From positions 1 through 8,704 of the forward strand of contig CAZRGV010000205.1 in the NCBI GenBank assembly GCA_964599655.1: a stretch of 8,704 nucleotides of DNA, written 5' to 3'. Shown here in pieces: positions 1 to 7,105 of this stretch. Numbering within the stretch: the stretch's first letter is position 1; each line of letters begins with the position of its first letter. The notes below the pieces were generated by a model that did no database searches, was not told where the DNA came from, and was given only the letters and a program-made list of their open reading frames with translations. The position numbers were made by a program, and so were the translations under genes. The DNA is from CAZRGV01 sp964599655 (GTDB lineage Bacteria; Planctomycetota; Planctomycetia; Isosphaerales; Isosphaeraceae).

Positions 1-830
1 AATCCGGGCAGCGCCGCGGCGCGGGGGTGGAGCCAGAGAAACGTGCCGTCGTCGTGCTCCAGCACGGTTTCCACCTGAACGCGGAACGTGAGGGGCTCGG
101 CGCTCGGGGCCGGCAGCAGCTTTTCGAGGGCCGGCTGGATCAGCTCGGCCATCATCCAGTGCCCCTTCGGATTCGGGTGGCAGCCGTCGGTCGTCCACTC
201 GCGAAGGTCCACACGCTCGTTCCTCGCCGACGACCACCGCGCGTAATGATCGACCAGCGGCACGTCGAGTTCCCTCGCCACATCGCGGCACGCCTCGACG
301 TAAGGCTCCAGCCGCACGTTGGGGTTCTCGCCGAGCCCGTTCTTGCCGGCGCTCGCGGCCCATCGCGGCGGCGTCATCAAGACCGCCTTCGCCCCCGATC
401 GCCGCAGCCGGCTCACCAGCTCCGAAAGGTTCCTCCGATACTGCTCGACCGTCAGCCGCGACGCTTGTTTGCCGATATCGACATAGCTATCATTCGTTCC
501 GTACATCACGAGCACGATGTCCGGCTTATGCCTCAGAACACTCGCTTCGAGCCGCGCCAGCGCCTGATCGGTCCGCTCGCCGCCGATCCCCTCGTTGACG
601 ACGCGCACGTTCCATCCCTTGCGATCCAGCCCCGCCTCCAGCAGCGCGGCGAACGTCTCCCCGCGGGCCACGCCGGCGCGCACCCCCTTCGTGATCGAGT
701 CCCCCAGCGCGACGATCGTCAAGGGCCTCGCCGGTTCGTCGTCGCCTCGCGCCCCGAGCGCACCCGGCAGGACGAGCAGCAGACCCCAGGCAAACCGCCC
801 GGCTTTTCCGAATCGTCGATCGGTTGCCAT
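1..830 (-). CDS. Exported SGNH/GDSL-family esterase-like protein, C-terminus off the window, probable sialidase-like fusion
   Basis: This is the 5' part (276 codons) of a minus-strand gene that stays open to the left edge. Residues 1-27 form a signal peptide (basic start, then a hydrophobic WGLLLVLPGALGA stretch). The SGNH hydrolase blocks follow in order: block I VALGDSIT with the nucleophile Ser45, block II NEGIGGERT with Gly84, block III YGTND with Asn113, and block V TTDGCHPNPKGH with Asp215 and His218. All catalytic and oxyanion positions are present, so an active exported esterase or lipase-like acyl hydrolase is expected; the substrate is unknown. The SGNH domain ends near residue 240, after which VLEHDDGTFLWLHPRAAALPG begins a new segment. 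From memory this resembles the opening of planctomycete sialidase-like domains, so a fusion is inferred. I chose ATG 830 because GGGAGAGA (836-843) lies just upstream and the signal peptide follows directly. In-frame ATGs at 845 and 968 also exist; 968 would add 46 residues in front of the signal peptide, which argues against it. Confidence 0.85.
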   Translation of the reverse strand, partial: MATDRRFGKAGRFAWGLLLVLPGALGARGDDEPARPLTIVALGDSITKGVRAGVARGETFAALLEAGLDRKGWNVRVVNEGIGGERTDQALARLEASVLRHKPDIVLVMYGTNDSYVDIGKQASRLTVEQYRRNLSELVSRLRRSGAKAVLMTPPRWAASAGKNGLGENPNVRLEPYVEACRDVARELDVPLVDHYARWSSARNERVDLREWTTDGCHPNPKGHWMMAELIQPALEKLLPAPSAEPLTFRVQVETVLEHDDGTFLWLHPRAAALPG

Positions 831-1125
831 GTCGTTCTCTCCCATGCGCCAGACTTCGCCGCCGATCGACTCGCCGGCTTCCTTCCCAACGGAAGGGTCC
901 GTCGAGCGTTTCCACCGCCCATCCTCGACGTCCCACTCGACCGCCCTCGATTCCGCGCCGCCGATCATGCCCGGCCCGCCGACGTTCCGCAAGGGTGACG
1001 CCCCAGCTCCACGACTGCCGGCGACGTCTCTCCCCTTCAACGAAAGCGAGGGAACCAGGCCCGATCCCCGGTCGATGGACCCTCTTGCATGGAACGGCTC
1101 AACCGAGGCCGGTTGGCAAACGGAT

Positions 1126-1170
1126 GGCCGGCGTCTCCATCCCGGCTGCTGAGGAACGGGGACGCCGGCC
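1126..1170. repeat. Strong inverted repeat / stem-loop, 13-bp stem
   Basis: GGCCGGCGTCTCC (1126-1138) is matched by GGGGACGCCGGCC (1158-1170). This gives a 13-bp stem in which only one pair is non-Watson-Crick (a G-U type wobble, 1136 with 1160), around a 19-base loop. There is no T-run on either side, so a classical intrinsic terminator is unlikely. It lies about 300 bases upstream of the esterase-like gene, with no gene ending nearby. A protein-binding palindrome, a repetitive extragenic element or a structured RNA are all possible, and the sequence does not decide between them. Confidence 0.6.
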
Positions 1171-1447
1171 GTGAACTTCAGGCGACTCGTCAGGATCGAG
1201 CGAAACGCAATCTCGGCCGTTGATCACTGTTGTCTGAATCGGAGAGGATGCGCCTGACGTCGCTCATCGCCGCGGGTCCGCAAAGACGTGCGCCCGGGCT
1301 CAGTTTGCGCCCGAGCTCCATCGCTCGGATCCCCTCGAGGCTCACCTTGGGCGGGGAGGTGCGCTTCCTCCAGAATCACCACCAACCATGCGAGGAGATC
1401 GCCTTCCCCTTGGTCTTGTCGGGGAGCGTTTCGCGAGCAAGCATGCC

Positions 1448-1489
1448 AATCGGCTCCGGGGTCCTGGTGATTCGACGTCGGAGCCGATT
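1448..1489. repeat. Perfect 10-bp inverted repeat
   Basis: AATCGGCTCC (1448-1457) and GGAGCCGATT (1480-1489) are exact reverse complements separated by 22 bases. The internal sequence ends in the palindrome CGACGTCG (1473-1480). No T-run follows on either strand and no gene end is near. It could be an operator-like site, a terminal inverted repeat left by a small mobile element, or a stem-loop; none can be chosen from this copy alone. Confidence 0.5.
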
Positions 1490-1646
1490 CCGTCCGCCTT
1501 GAGATCGGAAGCCTCGGCAAATTCCGGCCGCGGGCGAATCTTTCTCCGAAGGATCGAGGCCCCTTCCTCGATGATATTAGGTAGAGAGACCCCGAAGTCG
1601 CTCACCAATCGGTACAGCGCCGCTCTGGGCGGTTCTCGCTCCTTGA

Positions 1647-2125
1647 CAATTTGTGGTCGCGTTTCGTGGAGCCCTGGCCCGGGTCCGCCCCAGAAAAAAC
1701 GAACCCACTCCGCGCCGGTGGTTCGAGAGGCGGTTTCAAACGGGGACTCGCTCCGTTCGAGGTGCGTGTCCCTGTCTTGAAATCGCCTCGGAAGGAATCG
1801 AAGGCCGAATCGCGCACATTGAGGAGGCGAGACACGCTCGAAGCCGTCGCCCTGACCAAACGAACTCAATCGCCAGTCGGGCCGTTCCGCGCGGTTGGAG
1901 ACGCTTTCGAAAGGCACGATGGCCGGCGGTTCGTCGAGTGACAAAACGAACCCAACGCTGCGAATTCCGATCTGAAGTCTTGAGAGATCCAGGATTTGTG
2001 TCAATCGCTCGGGCTCGTTTCGTCGAACAACGCGAGCCAGCCCCCTTCGGAAAAAACGAACCCACTCGAGGGCCGGTTGGGTCGTCGCGGAGGGGCCGAG
2101 CGTCGAGAAAAAACGAAGCCACTCG
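1647..2125 (+). repeat. Cluster of A-run repeats (consensus about AAAAAACGAACCCACTC)
   Basis: Five copies in the same orientation are visible. Copies at 1694-1710 and 2051-2067 are identical over 17 bases. The copy at 2108-2124 differs at one base (GAAGCC for GAACCC), and 1943-1957 and 1858-1871 are more diverged. A very weak sixth may sit at 2248-2262. Spacings are irregular (roughly 160, 90, 110 and 57 bases), so this is neither a tandem repeat nor a CRISPR array. The two identical copies belong to a larger unit: each is preceded by GTTTCGT at almost the same distance (33 and 34 bases, from 1661 and 2017), with C-rich sequence between. The segment just before the second copy, GGGCTCGTTT at 2011-2020, is an imperfect inverted version of the motif. 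The function is unknown. From memory, similar motifs translate as KTNP- or IGFV-like strings in hypothetical planctomycete proteins, which suggests a dispersed genomic repeat. Confidence 0.65.
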
Positions 2126-2342
2126 CGGGTCCGGGGCCTTCGGGCGAGGTTCAAGAAATCGTCGCGTCGGCCGGCTCGGCGAGGCCGTGGATCGGGACCA
2201 GCCGCTTGAGGCCGGGCTCCGACAACGGCAAGATGGGGCCGGTTCTATCAAAAACGAGGATTGGCCTGGTGGGAGGAGTGGCATCGGTTCTGGCCGGCTT
2301 CTCCCATCCGTGCGGTTCCTTGGATCGGAGGGGTTCGGTCGC

Positions 2343-3867
2343 ATGCGACACCATCGTGGTCTTTTTTGGGGGTGGCTCGGTCTGGCGTGGAGCCTGTTTG
2401 CGGTCGGTGCGGCTTCGGCCGTTGATTCGCCGAAACGGCCGAACCTGGTGCTCATCATCGCCGACGACATGGCCTGGGACGATTGCGGCGCCTTCGGCCA
2501 TCCGACGATCCGGACGCCCAACATCGATCGCCTGGCCCGGCAGGGGATGCGGTTCGACAACGCCTTCTTGACGACCAGCTCGTGCAGCCCGAGCCGTTCG
2601 AGCCTCCTCACCGGGCGCTATCCGCACAGTACCGACGCCGAGGAGCTGCACTGGCCCTTGCCGAAGGCCCAGGTCACGTTCGTCGAGACGCTCAAGGCCA
2701 ACGGCTACTGGACGGCCGCCGCCGGTAAATGGCACCTCGGCAACGCCGTCAAGGACCGGTTCGANNNNNNNNNNNNNNNNNNNNNNNGGCTTCCAGCTCC
2801 CCTCAGGCCCCGACGCCGCCAGGGCCCGGCTCGCCGCCGAAGGCTCGGGCGCGGCCAAGAGCGGCTGCGACAAGTGGGTGTCCACCCTTCGCGAGCGGCC
2901 CCGCGACAAGCCCTTCTTCCTCTGGCTCGCGGCGCTCGACCCGCACCGCGACTACGAGGAGGGCACCCTCTCGAAGCCGCACGACCCGAAAGACGTCGTC
3001 GTTCCGTCCTACCTGCCCGACGTCCCCGACGTCCGTAAAGATCTCGCCATGTACTATGACGAGATCGGCCGGCTCGATGATTACGTCGGCCAGGTCCTCG
3101 ACGAGCTCAAGCGCCAGGGTGAAGAAGAGAACACGCTCGTGCTCTTCCTCAGCGACAACGGCCGCCCCTTCCCCCGATGCAAGACGACGCTCTACGACAG
3201 CGGCATCAAGACCCCCCTGATCGTGCGTTGGCCCGGCCACGTCGAGCCCGGCAGCCGGACCGACAGCCTGGTCAGCTCGGTCGACATCGCCCCGACCTTC
3301 CTCGAGCTGGCCGGCCTGAAACCCGGCCCCACCATCCAGGGCAAGAGCTTCGCGGCCGTCCTCCCCGATCCGAAGGCGACCATTCGCGAGTTCGCCTTCG
3401 CCGAGCGCAACTGGCACGACTACGCCGCCCGGGCTCGCGCCGTTCGTTCAAAGCATTATCTGTACATTCGGAACGATGACAACGAGTTCCCTCTCACACC
3501 CCCAGCCGACGGTGTGCGGAGTCTGACCTTCCAGGCCATGCGGCGGCTCCGCGACGAGGGGAAACTGACGCCGGCTCAGAGCCTTTGCTTCGTCCAGCCT
3601 CGACCGGCCGAGGAGCTCTACGACGTCGTCAACGATCCCGACGAGCTCCACAACCTGGCCGACGCGCCCGAGCATGCCGCGGCTCTCGCCGCGCTGCGCA
3701 ACGAGCTGACACGGTGGCAACAGGAGACCGACGACGTGAAGCCCGCGACGCTCAGCCCCGACGAGTTCGACCGGGAAACCGGCGAGCCCTTGCCGAATCG
3801 CGTCCGTCCCCGGCCCTCGAAATCCCAACGCAAGGCGACCGGCCGGTTGAGCCCCGCGGAACCCTGA
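2343..3867 (+). CDS. Exported type I sulfatase (heparan N-sulfatase-like), interrupted by an assembly gap
   Basis: This alkaline-phosphatase-fold arylsulfatase would hydrolyse sulfate esters or sulfamates outside the cytoplasm. Residues 1-26 form a signal peptide. RPNLVLIIADDMAWDD carries metal-binding Asp41 and Asp42. SSCSPSRSSLLTGR is the sulfatase signature, with Cys81 to be converted to formylglycine and Arg85. AAGKWHLG supplies Lys129 and His131. After the gap, AALDPHRDY, LSDNG (metal-binding Asp and Asn) and the Lys in CKTTLYDSGIKTPL complete the active site. The C-terminal subdomain has the usual ELYDVVNDPDELHNLA segment. The CSPSR context and the ELHWPLP region resemble N-sulfoglucosamine sulfohydrolases, but the substrate is not certain. 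GGAGGGG (2327-2333), 9 bases before ATG 2343, supports the start. The run of 23 N at 2765-2787 puts the two halves in different frames, so a literal translation breaks; the true gap must be 3n+1 bases. Both flanking halves are intact, so this is an assembly artefact and not a pseudogene. Expected length is near 500 residues. Confidence 0.9.
2765..2787. other. Assembly gap (23 N) inside the sulfatase gene
   Basis: The gap falls after residue 140 (AGKWHLGNAVKDRF plus the first two bases GA of an Asp or Glu codon). Coding resumes as GFQLPSGPDAARARL from 2788. Restoring one frame needs a missing length of 3n+1 bases, for example 22 or 25, so the 23 is a placeholder or an imprecise estimate. Confidence 0.95.
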
Positions 3868-3916
3868 ACCTCACGGTCCACCTCGCGAATTCACGAACGA
3901 CACTCAGAGGAACATC

Positions 3917-5083
3917 ATGAAACAGGTCATATACCCGACTGTTCTTATCGGAACTCTCGCATTTCCAGGCGCCTGGGCCGACGACCAGGACGCCAAAACG
4001 TCGGTTCCCCGGGGCTACAGTATTCCGTTGATCGACCTGGCCGGCCAGACCCAGCGGCAGGTGATTGTTGATCGCGAAGCCGGCCAGTACCTCGGCCACC
4101 CCACGACTGTGCTGCTCGAAGACGGCCGGACCATGGTCATCGTCTATCCCAAGGGGCACGGCCGCGGGGCGATCGTCCTGAAGCGGAGCGACGACGGCGG
4201 CCGGACCTGGTCCGATCGCCTGCCCACGCCCGAGAACTGGTCGACCTCCCTGGAGACCCCGACGATTCATCGGGTCATCGACCCTCAAGGTCATAAACGC
4301 CTGATCCTCTTCTCGGGCCTGTATCCGATCCGGATGTCCGTCTCGGAAGACGACGGCAAGACCTGGACCCCCTTGAAGCCGATCGGCGACTTCGGCGGCG
4401 TCGTGACCATGGCCAGCGTCGAACGGCTCAAGAACGGCGACTACATGGCCCTCTTCCACGACGATGGCCGGTTCCTCCGTGGCGAAGGAAAGGTCCGGAA
4501 GTTCCTCGTCTACAAGACGATCTCGAAGGACGGCGGCCTGACCTGGGGCCAGCCCGAGGTCATCGCCGAGCACCCGACGGCCCACCTCTGCGAGCCCGGC
4601 CTGATCCGCTCGCCCGATGGCAATCAGATCGCCGTCCTCCTGCGCGAGAATAGCCGCAAGCACAACGCGTTCGTCATCTTCTCCAACGACGAGGGCCAGA
4701 CCTGGACCAAACCCCGGGAATTGCCAGGAGCCCTGACCGGCGATCGACATGTCGGCAAGTATGGCCCCGACGGCCGCCTCTTCATCTCCTTCCGAGACAC
4801 CACCCACGAGAGCCCGACCAAGGGCGACTGGGTCGGCTGGGTCGGAACGTATGAGGATATCGTCCAGGGTCGCGAAGGCCAGTACCGGGTCCGCCTGATG
4901 GACAACACCAAGGGGGCCGACTGCGCCTACCCCGGCGTCGAGGTCCTGCCCGACGGCACCTTCGTCGTGACCACCTACGGCCACTGGACCGAGGGCCAGC
5001 TTCCCTACATCGTCAGCGTCCGGTTCACGCTGCCCGAACTCGATGCCCAGGCCAGGGCCGCGGAGAAACGCGGCGGCCCGTAA
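3917..5083 (+). CDS. Exported sialidase-like (GH33-related) six-bladed beta-propeller protein
   Basis: This 388-residue protein starts with a short signal peptide (to about Ala21, GAWADD). Four Asp-box repeats (S-x-D-x-G-x-x-W) are present: SDDGGRTW 91-98, SEDDGKTW 143-150, SKDGGLTW 203-210 and SNDEGQTW 256-263. They mark a sialidase-type propeller. Candidate active-site residues are Arg53 and His61 near the first blade, Glu226 with Arg243 (CEPGLIRSPDG followed by LLRENSR) and the Arg in FISFRDT. I cannot confirm a complete arginine triad, so true sialidase activity is uncertain; the family also includes lyases and binding proteins. AGAGGAA at 3906-3912 supports ATG 3917. The gene lies 49 bases after the sulfatase stop and 67 bases before the next gene, consistent with one transcript. 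With the sulfatase it suggests step-wise stripping of a sulfated glycan. Confidence 0.85.
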   Translation: MKQVIYPTVLIGTLAFPGAWADDQDAKTSVPRGYSIPLIDLAGQTQRQVIVDREAGQYLGHPTTVLLEDGRTMVIVYPKGHGRGAIVLKRSDDGGRTWSDRLPTPENWSTSLETPTIHRVIDPQGHKRLILFSGLYPIRMSVSEDDGKTWTPLKPIGDFGGVVTMASVERLKNGDYMALFHDDGRFLRGEGKVRKFLVYKTISKDGGLTWGQPEVIAEHPTAHLCEPGLIRSPDGNQIAVLLRENSRKHNAFVIFSNDEGQTWTKPRELPGALTGDRHVGKYGPDGRLFISFRDTTHESPTKGDWVGWVGTYEDIVQGREGQYRVRLMDNTKGADCAYPGVEVLPDGTFVVTTYGHWTEGQLPYIVSVRFTLPELDAQARAAEKRGGP

Positions 5084-5150
5084 CCCCTGGCGATCGACGC
5101 GCTCAACGCTCAATCCGTTGAAGATCCCTTTTCGGGAGAGAGTGTGCCCG

Positions 5151-6164
5151 ATGCTGGTCCGTGTCTTGCTGGTCCTCGCGGGAATCGTTGTTGCTCTGGC
5201 GGCGAGTGATGACCCTTCGAAGCCGAAAGGCGAGAACCGGCCGGTCTCGCCGGAGCCGATCAAGGCGCAAGGGATCGACAACCTGTTCCGGCTCAGTCCC
5301 CGGCTCTACAGCGGCGCCCAGCCCGAGGGGGACGCGGGATTCGCCAGCCTGAAGCGGCTGGGCGTTCGGACGATCATCAGCGTCGACGGCTCGACGCCGG
5401 ATGTCGAGGCGGCCCGCCGTCAGGGTTTGCGTTATGTTCACCTGCCGATCGGTTATGACGGCGTGCCTCGGGAGCAGGCCGTGCGGCTGATCAAGGCGAT
5501 GAACCAGCTGCCGGGGCCAATCATGGTCCACTGCCACCACGGCAAGCACCGCGGGCCGTCGGCCGCCGCGGTCTGTGCCCTGGCCACCGAAGGCTGGAAC
5601 CGGGAGCAGGCGCGCGCCTGGCTCGAATGTGCCGGGACCGATCCGAACTATCAGGGGCTCTTCGAGTCCGTGGACCGATTCCAGGCCCCATCGAGCGACG
5701 ATCTCGATCGCGTCGGCCCGAACGACTTGCCGGAGCGGGCCGAGGTGCCCGACCTGGTCGACGCGATGGTCCAGGTCGATGCGACCTGGGACCGTCTCAA
5801 GGCGATCCAGAAGGCCGGATTCCGGACGCCTCCCGAGAACCCCGACCTGAGCCCTTCGCACGAGGCGTTGATGCTGGCCGAGCGGTTCCGCGAGGCCCAG
5901 CGCCAGGACGACGTGAAGGCCCGGGGCGAGGCGTTCGTCCGGCTCCTGGCCGACTCGGAGACGTCGGCCACCGCACTCCAGGCGTCGCTGAAGCGGTTCG
6001 AGACCGACACGACTCCCACCGCAAGGCGAGACGTTGAGCAGACGTTCATGCGAGTGGGCCGCTCGTGCTCGACGTGCCATGACCGGTATCGGGATCACCT
6101 GGATCGCGAGGGACCAGGGGGGCGCCGGGCGAGGAGCTCGACGACATCCGCAGGGATTCGTTGA
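5151..6164 (+). CDS. Exported phosphatase-like domain fused to a C-terminal c-type haem (cytochrome c'-like) domain
   Basis: This 337-residue protein has an N-terminal signal peptide or anchor (residues 1-18, LVRVLLVLAGIVVALAA). Residues 42-180 form a tyrosine/dual-specificity phosphatase-like fold. It begins with IDNLFRLSPRLYSGAQP, typical of the bacterial DSP/DUF442-type group, then LKRLGVRTIISVDG, and reaches the P-loop VHCHHGKHRGPS with nucleophile Cys128 and Arg134 (C-x5-R). The usual Ser/Thr after the arginine is Gly135. Asp103 in LPIGYDGVP could be the general acid. Residues 190-305 are charged and helical-looking, and end in RSCSTCHDRYRD, a haem-attachment CxxCH (Cys306, Cys309, His310) at the end of a helical bundle, as in cytochrome c'. 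GGGAGAG (5134-5140) 10 bases upstream favours ATG 5151 over an in-frame GTG at 5142 and over earlier starts inside the preceding gene. The last 119 bases overlap the opposite slipin gene. The substrate and redox role are unknown. Confidence 0.82.
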   Translation: MLVRVLLVLAGIVVALAASDDPSKPKGENRPVSPEPIKAQGIDNLFRLSPRLYSGAQPEGDAGFASLKRLGVRTIISVDGSTPDVEAARRQGLRYVHLPIGYDGVPREQAVRLIKAMNQLPGPIMVHCHHGKHRGPSAAAVCALATEGWNREQARAWLECAGTDPNYQGLFESVDRFQAPSSDDLDRVGPNDLPERAEVPDLVDAMVQVDATWDRLKAIQKAGFRTPPENPDLSPSHEALMLAERFREAQRQDDVKARGEAFVRLLADSETSATALQASLKRFETDTTPTARRDVEQTFMRVGRSCSTCHDRYRDHLDREGPGGRRARSSTTSAGIR

Positions 6165-6990
6165 TGTTCGAGATGAGGTGCATCATCTCGATGGGCAGCG
6201 TAATGACGACCGTGTTCGACGAGGTCGGGCCCAGGCCGTCGATCGTCTGGAGCGTGCGGAGCTGCATCGCGCCGGGGCTTTCGCCCATCCTTCGGGCGGC
6301 TTCCGCGAGGTTGATGGCCGCTTCCTTGTCCCCTTCGGCCTTGGTGATCGTCGCCCGCTTTTCGCGCTCGGCCGAGGCTTGCCGCGACATCATCTTCTTG
6401 AGTTCCTCGGGCATGTCGACATCTTGAATCCGAAGACCGGTGACCTCGAGCCCCCACCCCTTGGTGTCCTTCTCGACGTGGGCCTCAATGGCCTTGGCAA
6501 TCTGCTCGCGCTCGACGAGGAGCTGGTCGAGGGTCATCTGGCCGATCACGTCGCGAAGCGAGGTCTGAGAGTACTGGGCGATGACGTACCGATAGTCCTG
6601 AACCATGATGATCGCCTCGGCGGCGTTCGTGACGCGGAAGAAGAGGACGCCGTCAATCGTGACTGGCACGTTGTCGCGGGTGATCACCTGTTGCTTGGGG
6701 ATGTTGACCGCCAGCACTCGCGTGTCGACCATCCGGATCTGGTCGATCAGCGGGATGATCAGGAACAGGCCGGGCCCCTTGATCTCCTTGAACTTGCCCA
6801 ACCGGAACACCACGGCGCGTTGCCACTGCGCGGCCAGTTGAATCGCGGAGGAAAGGATGAGATCGCCCAGGAACCAGCAGATGCCGATCAGGATCGCGAG
6901 TCCGGGCCGGGTTTGTGCGAGCGGCACGACCATCGCGCCGCCGATCAGGAGCAGAACCACGAACACGAGACTCGAGATGTAATTGACCAT
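6046..6990 (-). CDS. Slipin / stomatin-like SPFH-domain membrane protein
   Basis: This 314-residue protein has two hydrophobic segments (about 5-25 and 30-50). An SPFH/prohibitin-homology domain follows, starting near AAQWQRAVVFRLGKF (53-67) and running through GPGLFLIIPLIDQI, NVPVTIDGVLFFRV, SLRDVIGQMTLDQLL and GLEVTGLRIQDVDMPEEL. A helical segment rich in Ala and Glu (MSRQASAEREKRATITKAEG) comes next, as in stomatins, which oligomerise through it. The order and motifs fit slipins, which organise membrane microdomains and often work with an NfeD-type protease; no NfeD gene is in this window. The conserved part ends around NINESL, and the last 35 or so residues are a Ser/Pro/Asp-rich tail encoded opposite the haem region of the neighbouring gene. 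ATG 6990 is chosen because the first membrane segment follows it directly, but its ribosome binding site is weak (GTGAG). In-frame upstream starts such as the ATG at 7053 would add a polar stretch. The gene lies 115 bases after prs and may be cotranscribed. Confidence 0.88.
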   Translation of the reverse strand: MVNYISSLVFVVLLLIGGAMVVPLAQTRPGLAILIGICWFLGDLILSSAIQLAAQWQRAVVFRLGKFKEIKGPGLFLIIPLIDQIRMVDTRVLAVNIPKQQVITRDNVPVTIDGVLFFRVTNAAEAIIMVQDYRYVIAQYSQTSLRDVIGQMTLDQLLVEREQIAKAIEAHVEKDTKGWGLEVTGLRIQDVDMPEELKKMMSRQASAEREKRATITKAEGDKEAAINLAEAARRMGESPGAMQLRTLQTIDGLGPTSSNTVVITLPIEMMHLISNINESLRMSSSSSPGAPLVPRDPGDPDTGHGTSSTSGPLA

Positions 6991-7105
6991 GTTCGACTCA
7001 CTTGCTGTGATCACGCGTCGCGCTTCCCGACCCGCGACACGGGCCATCGTTGTCATGGGTGGGACCCCCGAGCGGCTTTGGACGGAACGCCCGTTTGTGC
7101 TTGGA

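Larger units (their letters stand above)
831..2342. other. Gene-poor, repeat-bearing intergenic region
   Basis: About 1.5 kb separates the divergent esterase-like and sulfatase genes, and I find no gene I can support in it. Open frames of 60 to 290 codons exist on both strands, as expected at this G+C content. None shows a recognisable domain, a signal peptide or a convincing ribosome binding site, and they overlap one another heavily. Several are rich in Arg, Pro and Ser, typical of non-coding GC-rich sequence read as protein. What the region does hold is two strong inverted repeats (1126-1170, 1448-1489) and a cluster of A-run repeats (1647-2124). The last 60 bases before 2343 hold the sulfatase ribosome binding site. 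No clear sigma70 promoter for the sulfatase is visible. Confidence 0.6.

Noticed and set aside
831..968. N-terminal extension of the esterase-like protein from ATG 968
   Set aside because: It would bury the signal peptide 46 residues inside the protein and has no Shine-Dalgarno, whereas ATG 830 has both. The frame is open with good third-position G+C, so it is kept in mind.
1190..1267. 25-codon minus-strand frame starting MSDVRRILSDSD, reminiscent of the start of ECF sigma factors
   Set aside because: Only about nine residues look similar, there is no ribosome binding site, and the frame stops quickly with no sigma region after it.
1643..1671. TTGACA on the plus strand as a promoter for the sulfatase
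   Set aside because: No -10-like hexamer lies at 15-19 bases and the gene starts 700 bases later.
1647..2125. CRISPR array
   Set aside because: Repeats are short, unequal and separated by spacers of 40 to 150 bases with no constant length, and no cas gene is nearby.
1342..2154. 270-codon minus-strand open frame with repeated EWVRFF-like strings
   Set aside because: The repeated residues are just the A-run DNA repeat read in antisense; no domain or convincing start is present.
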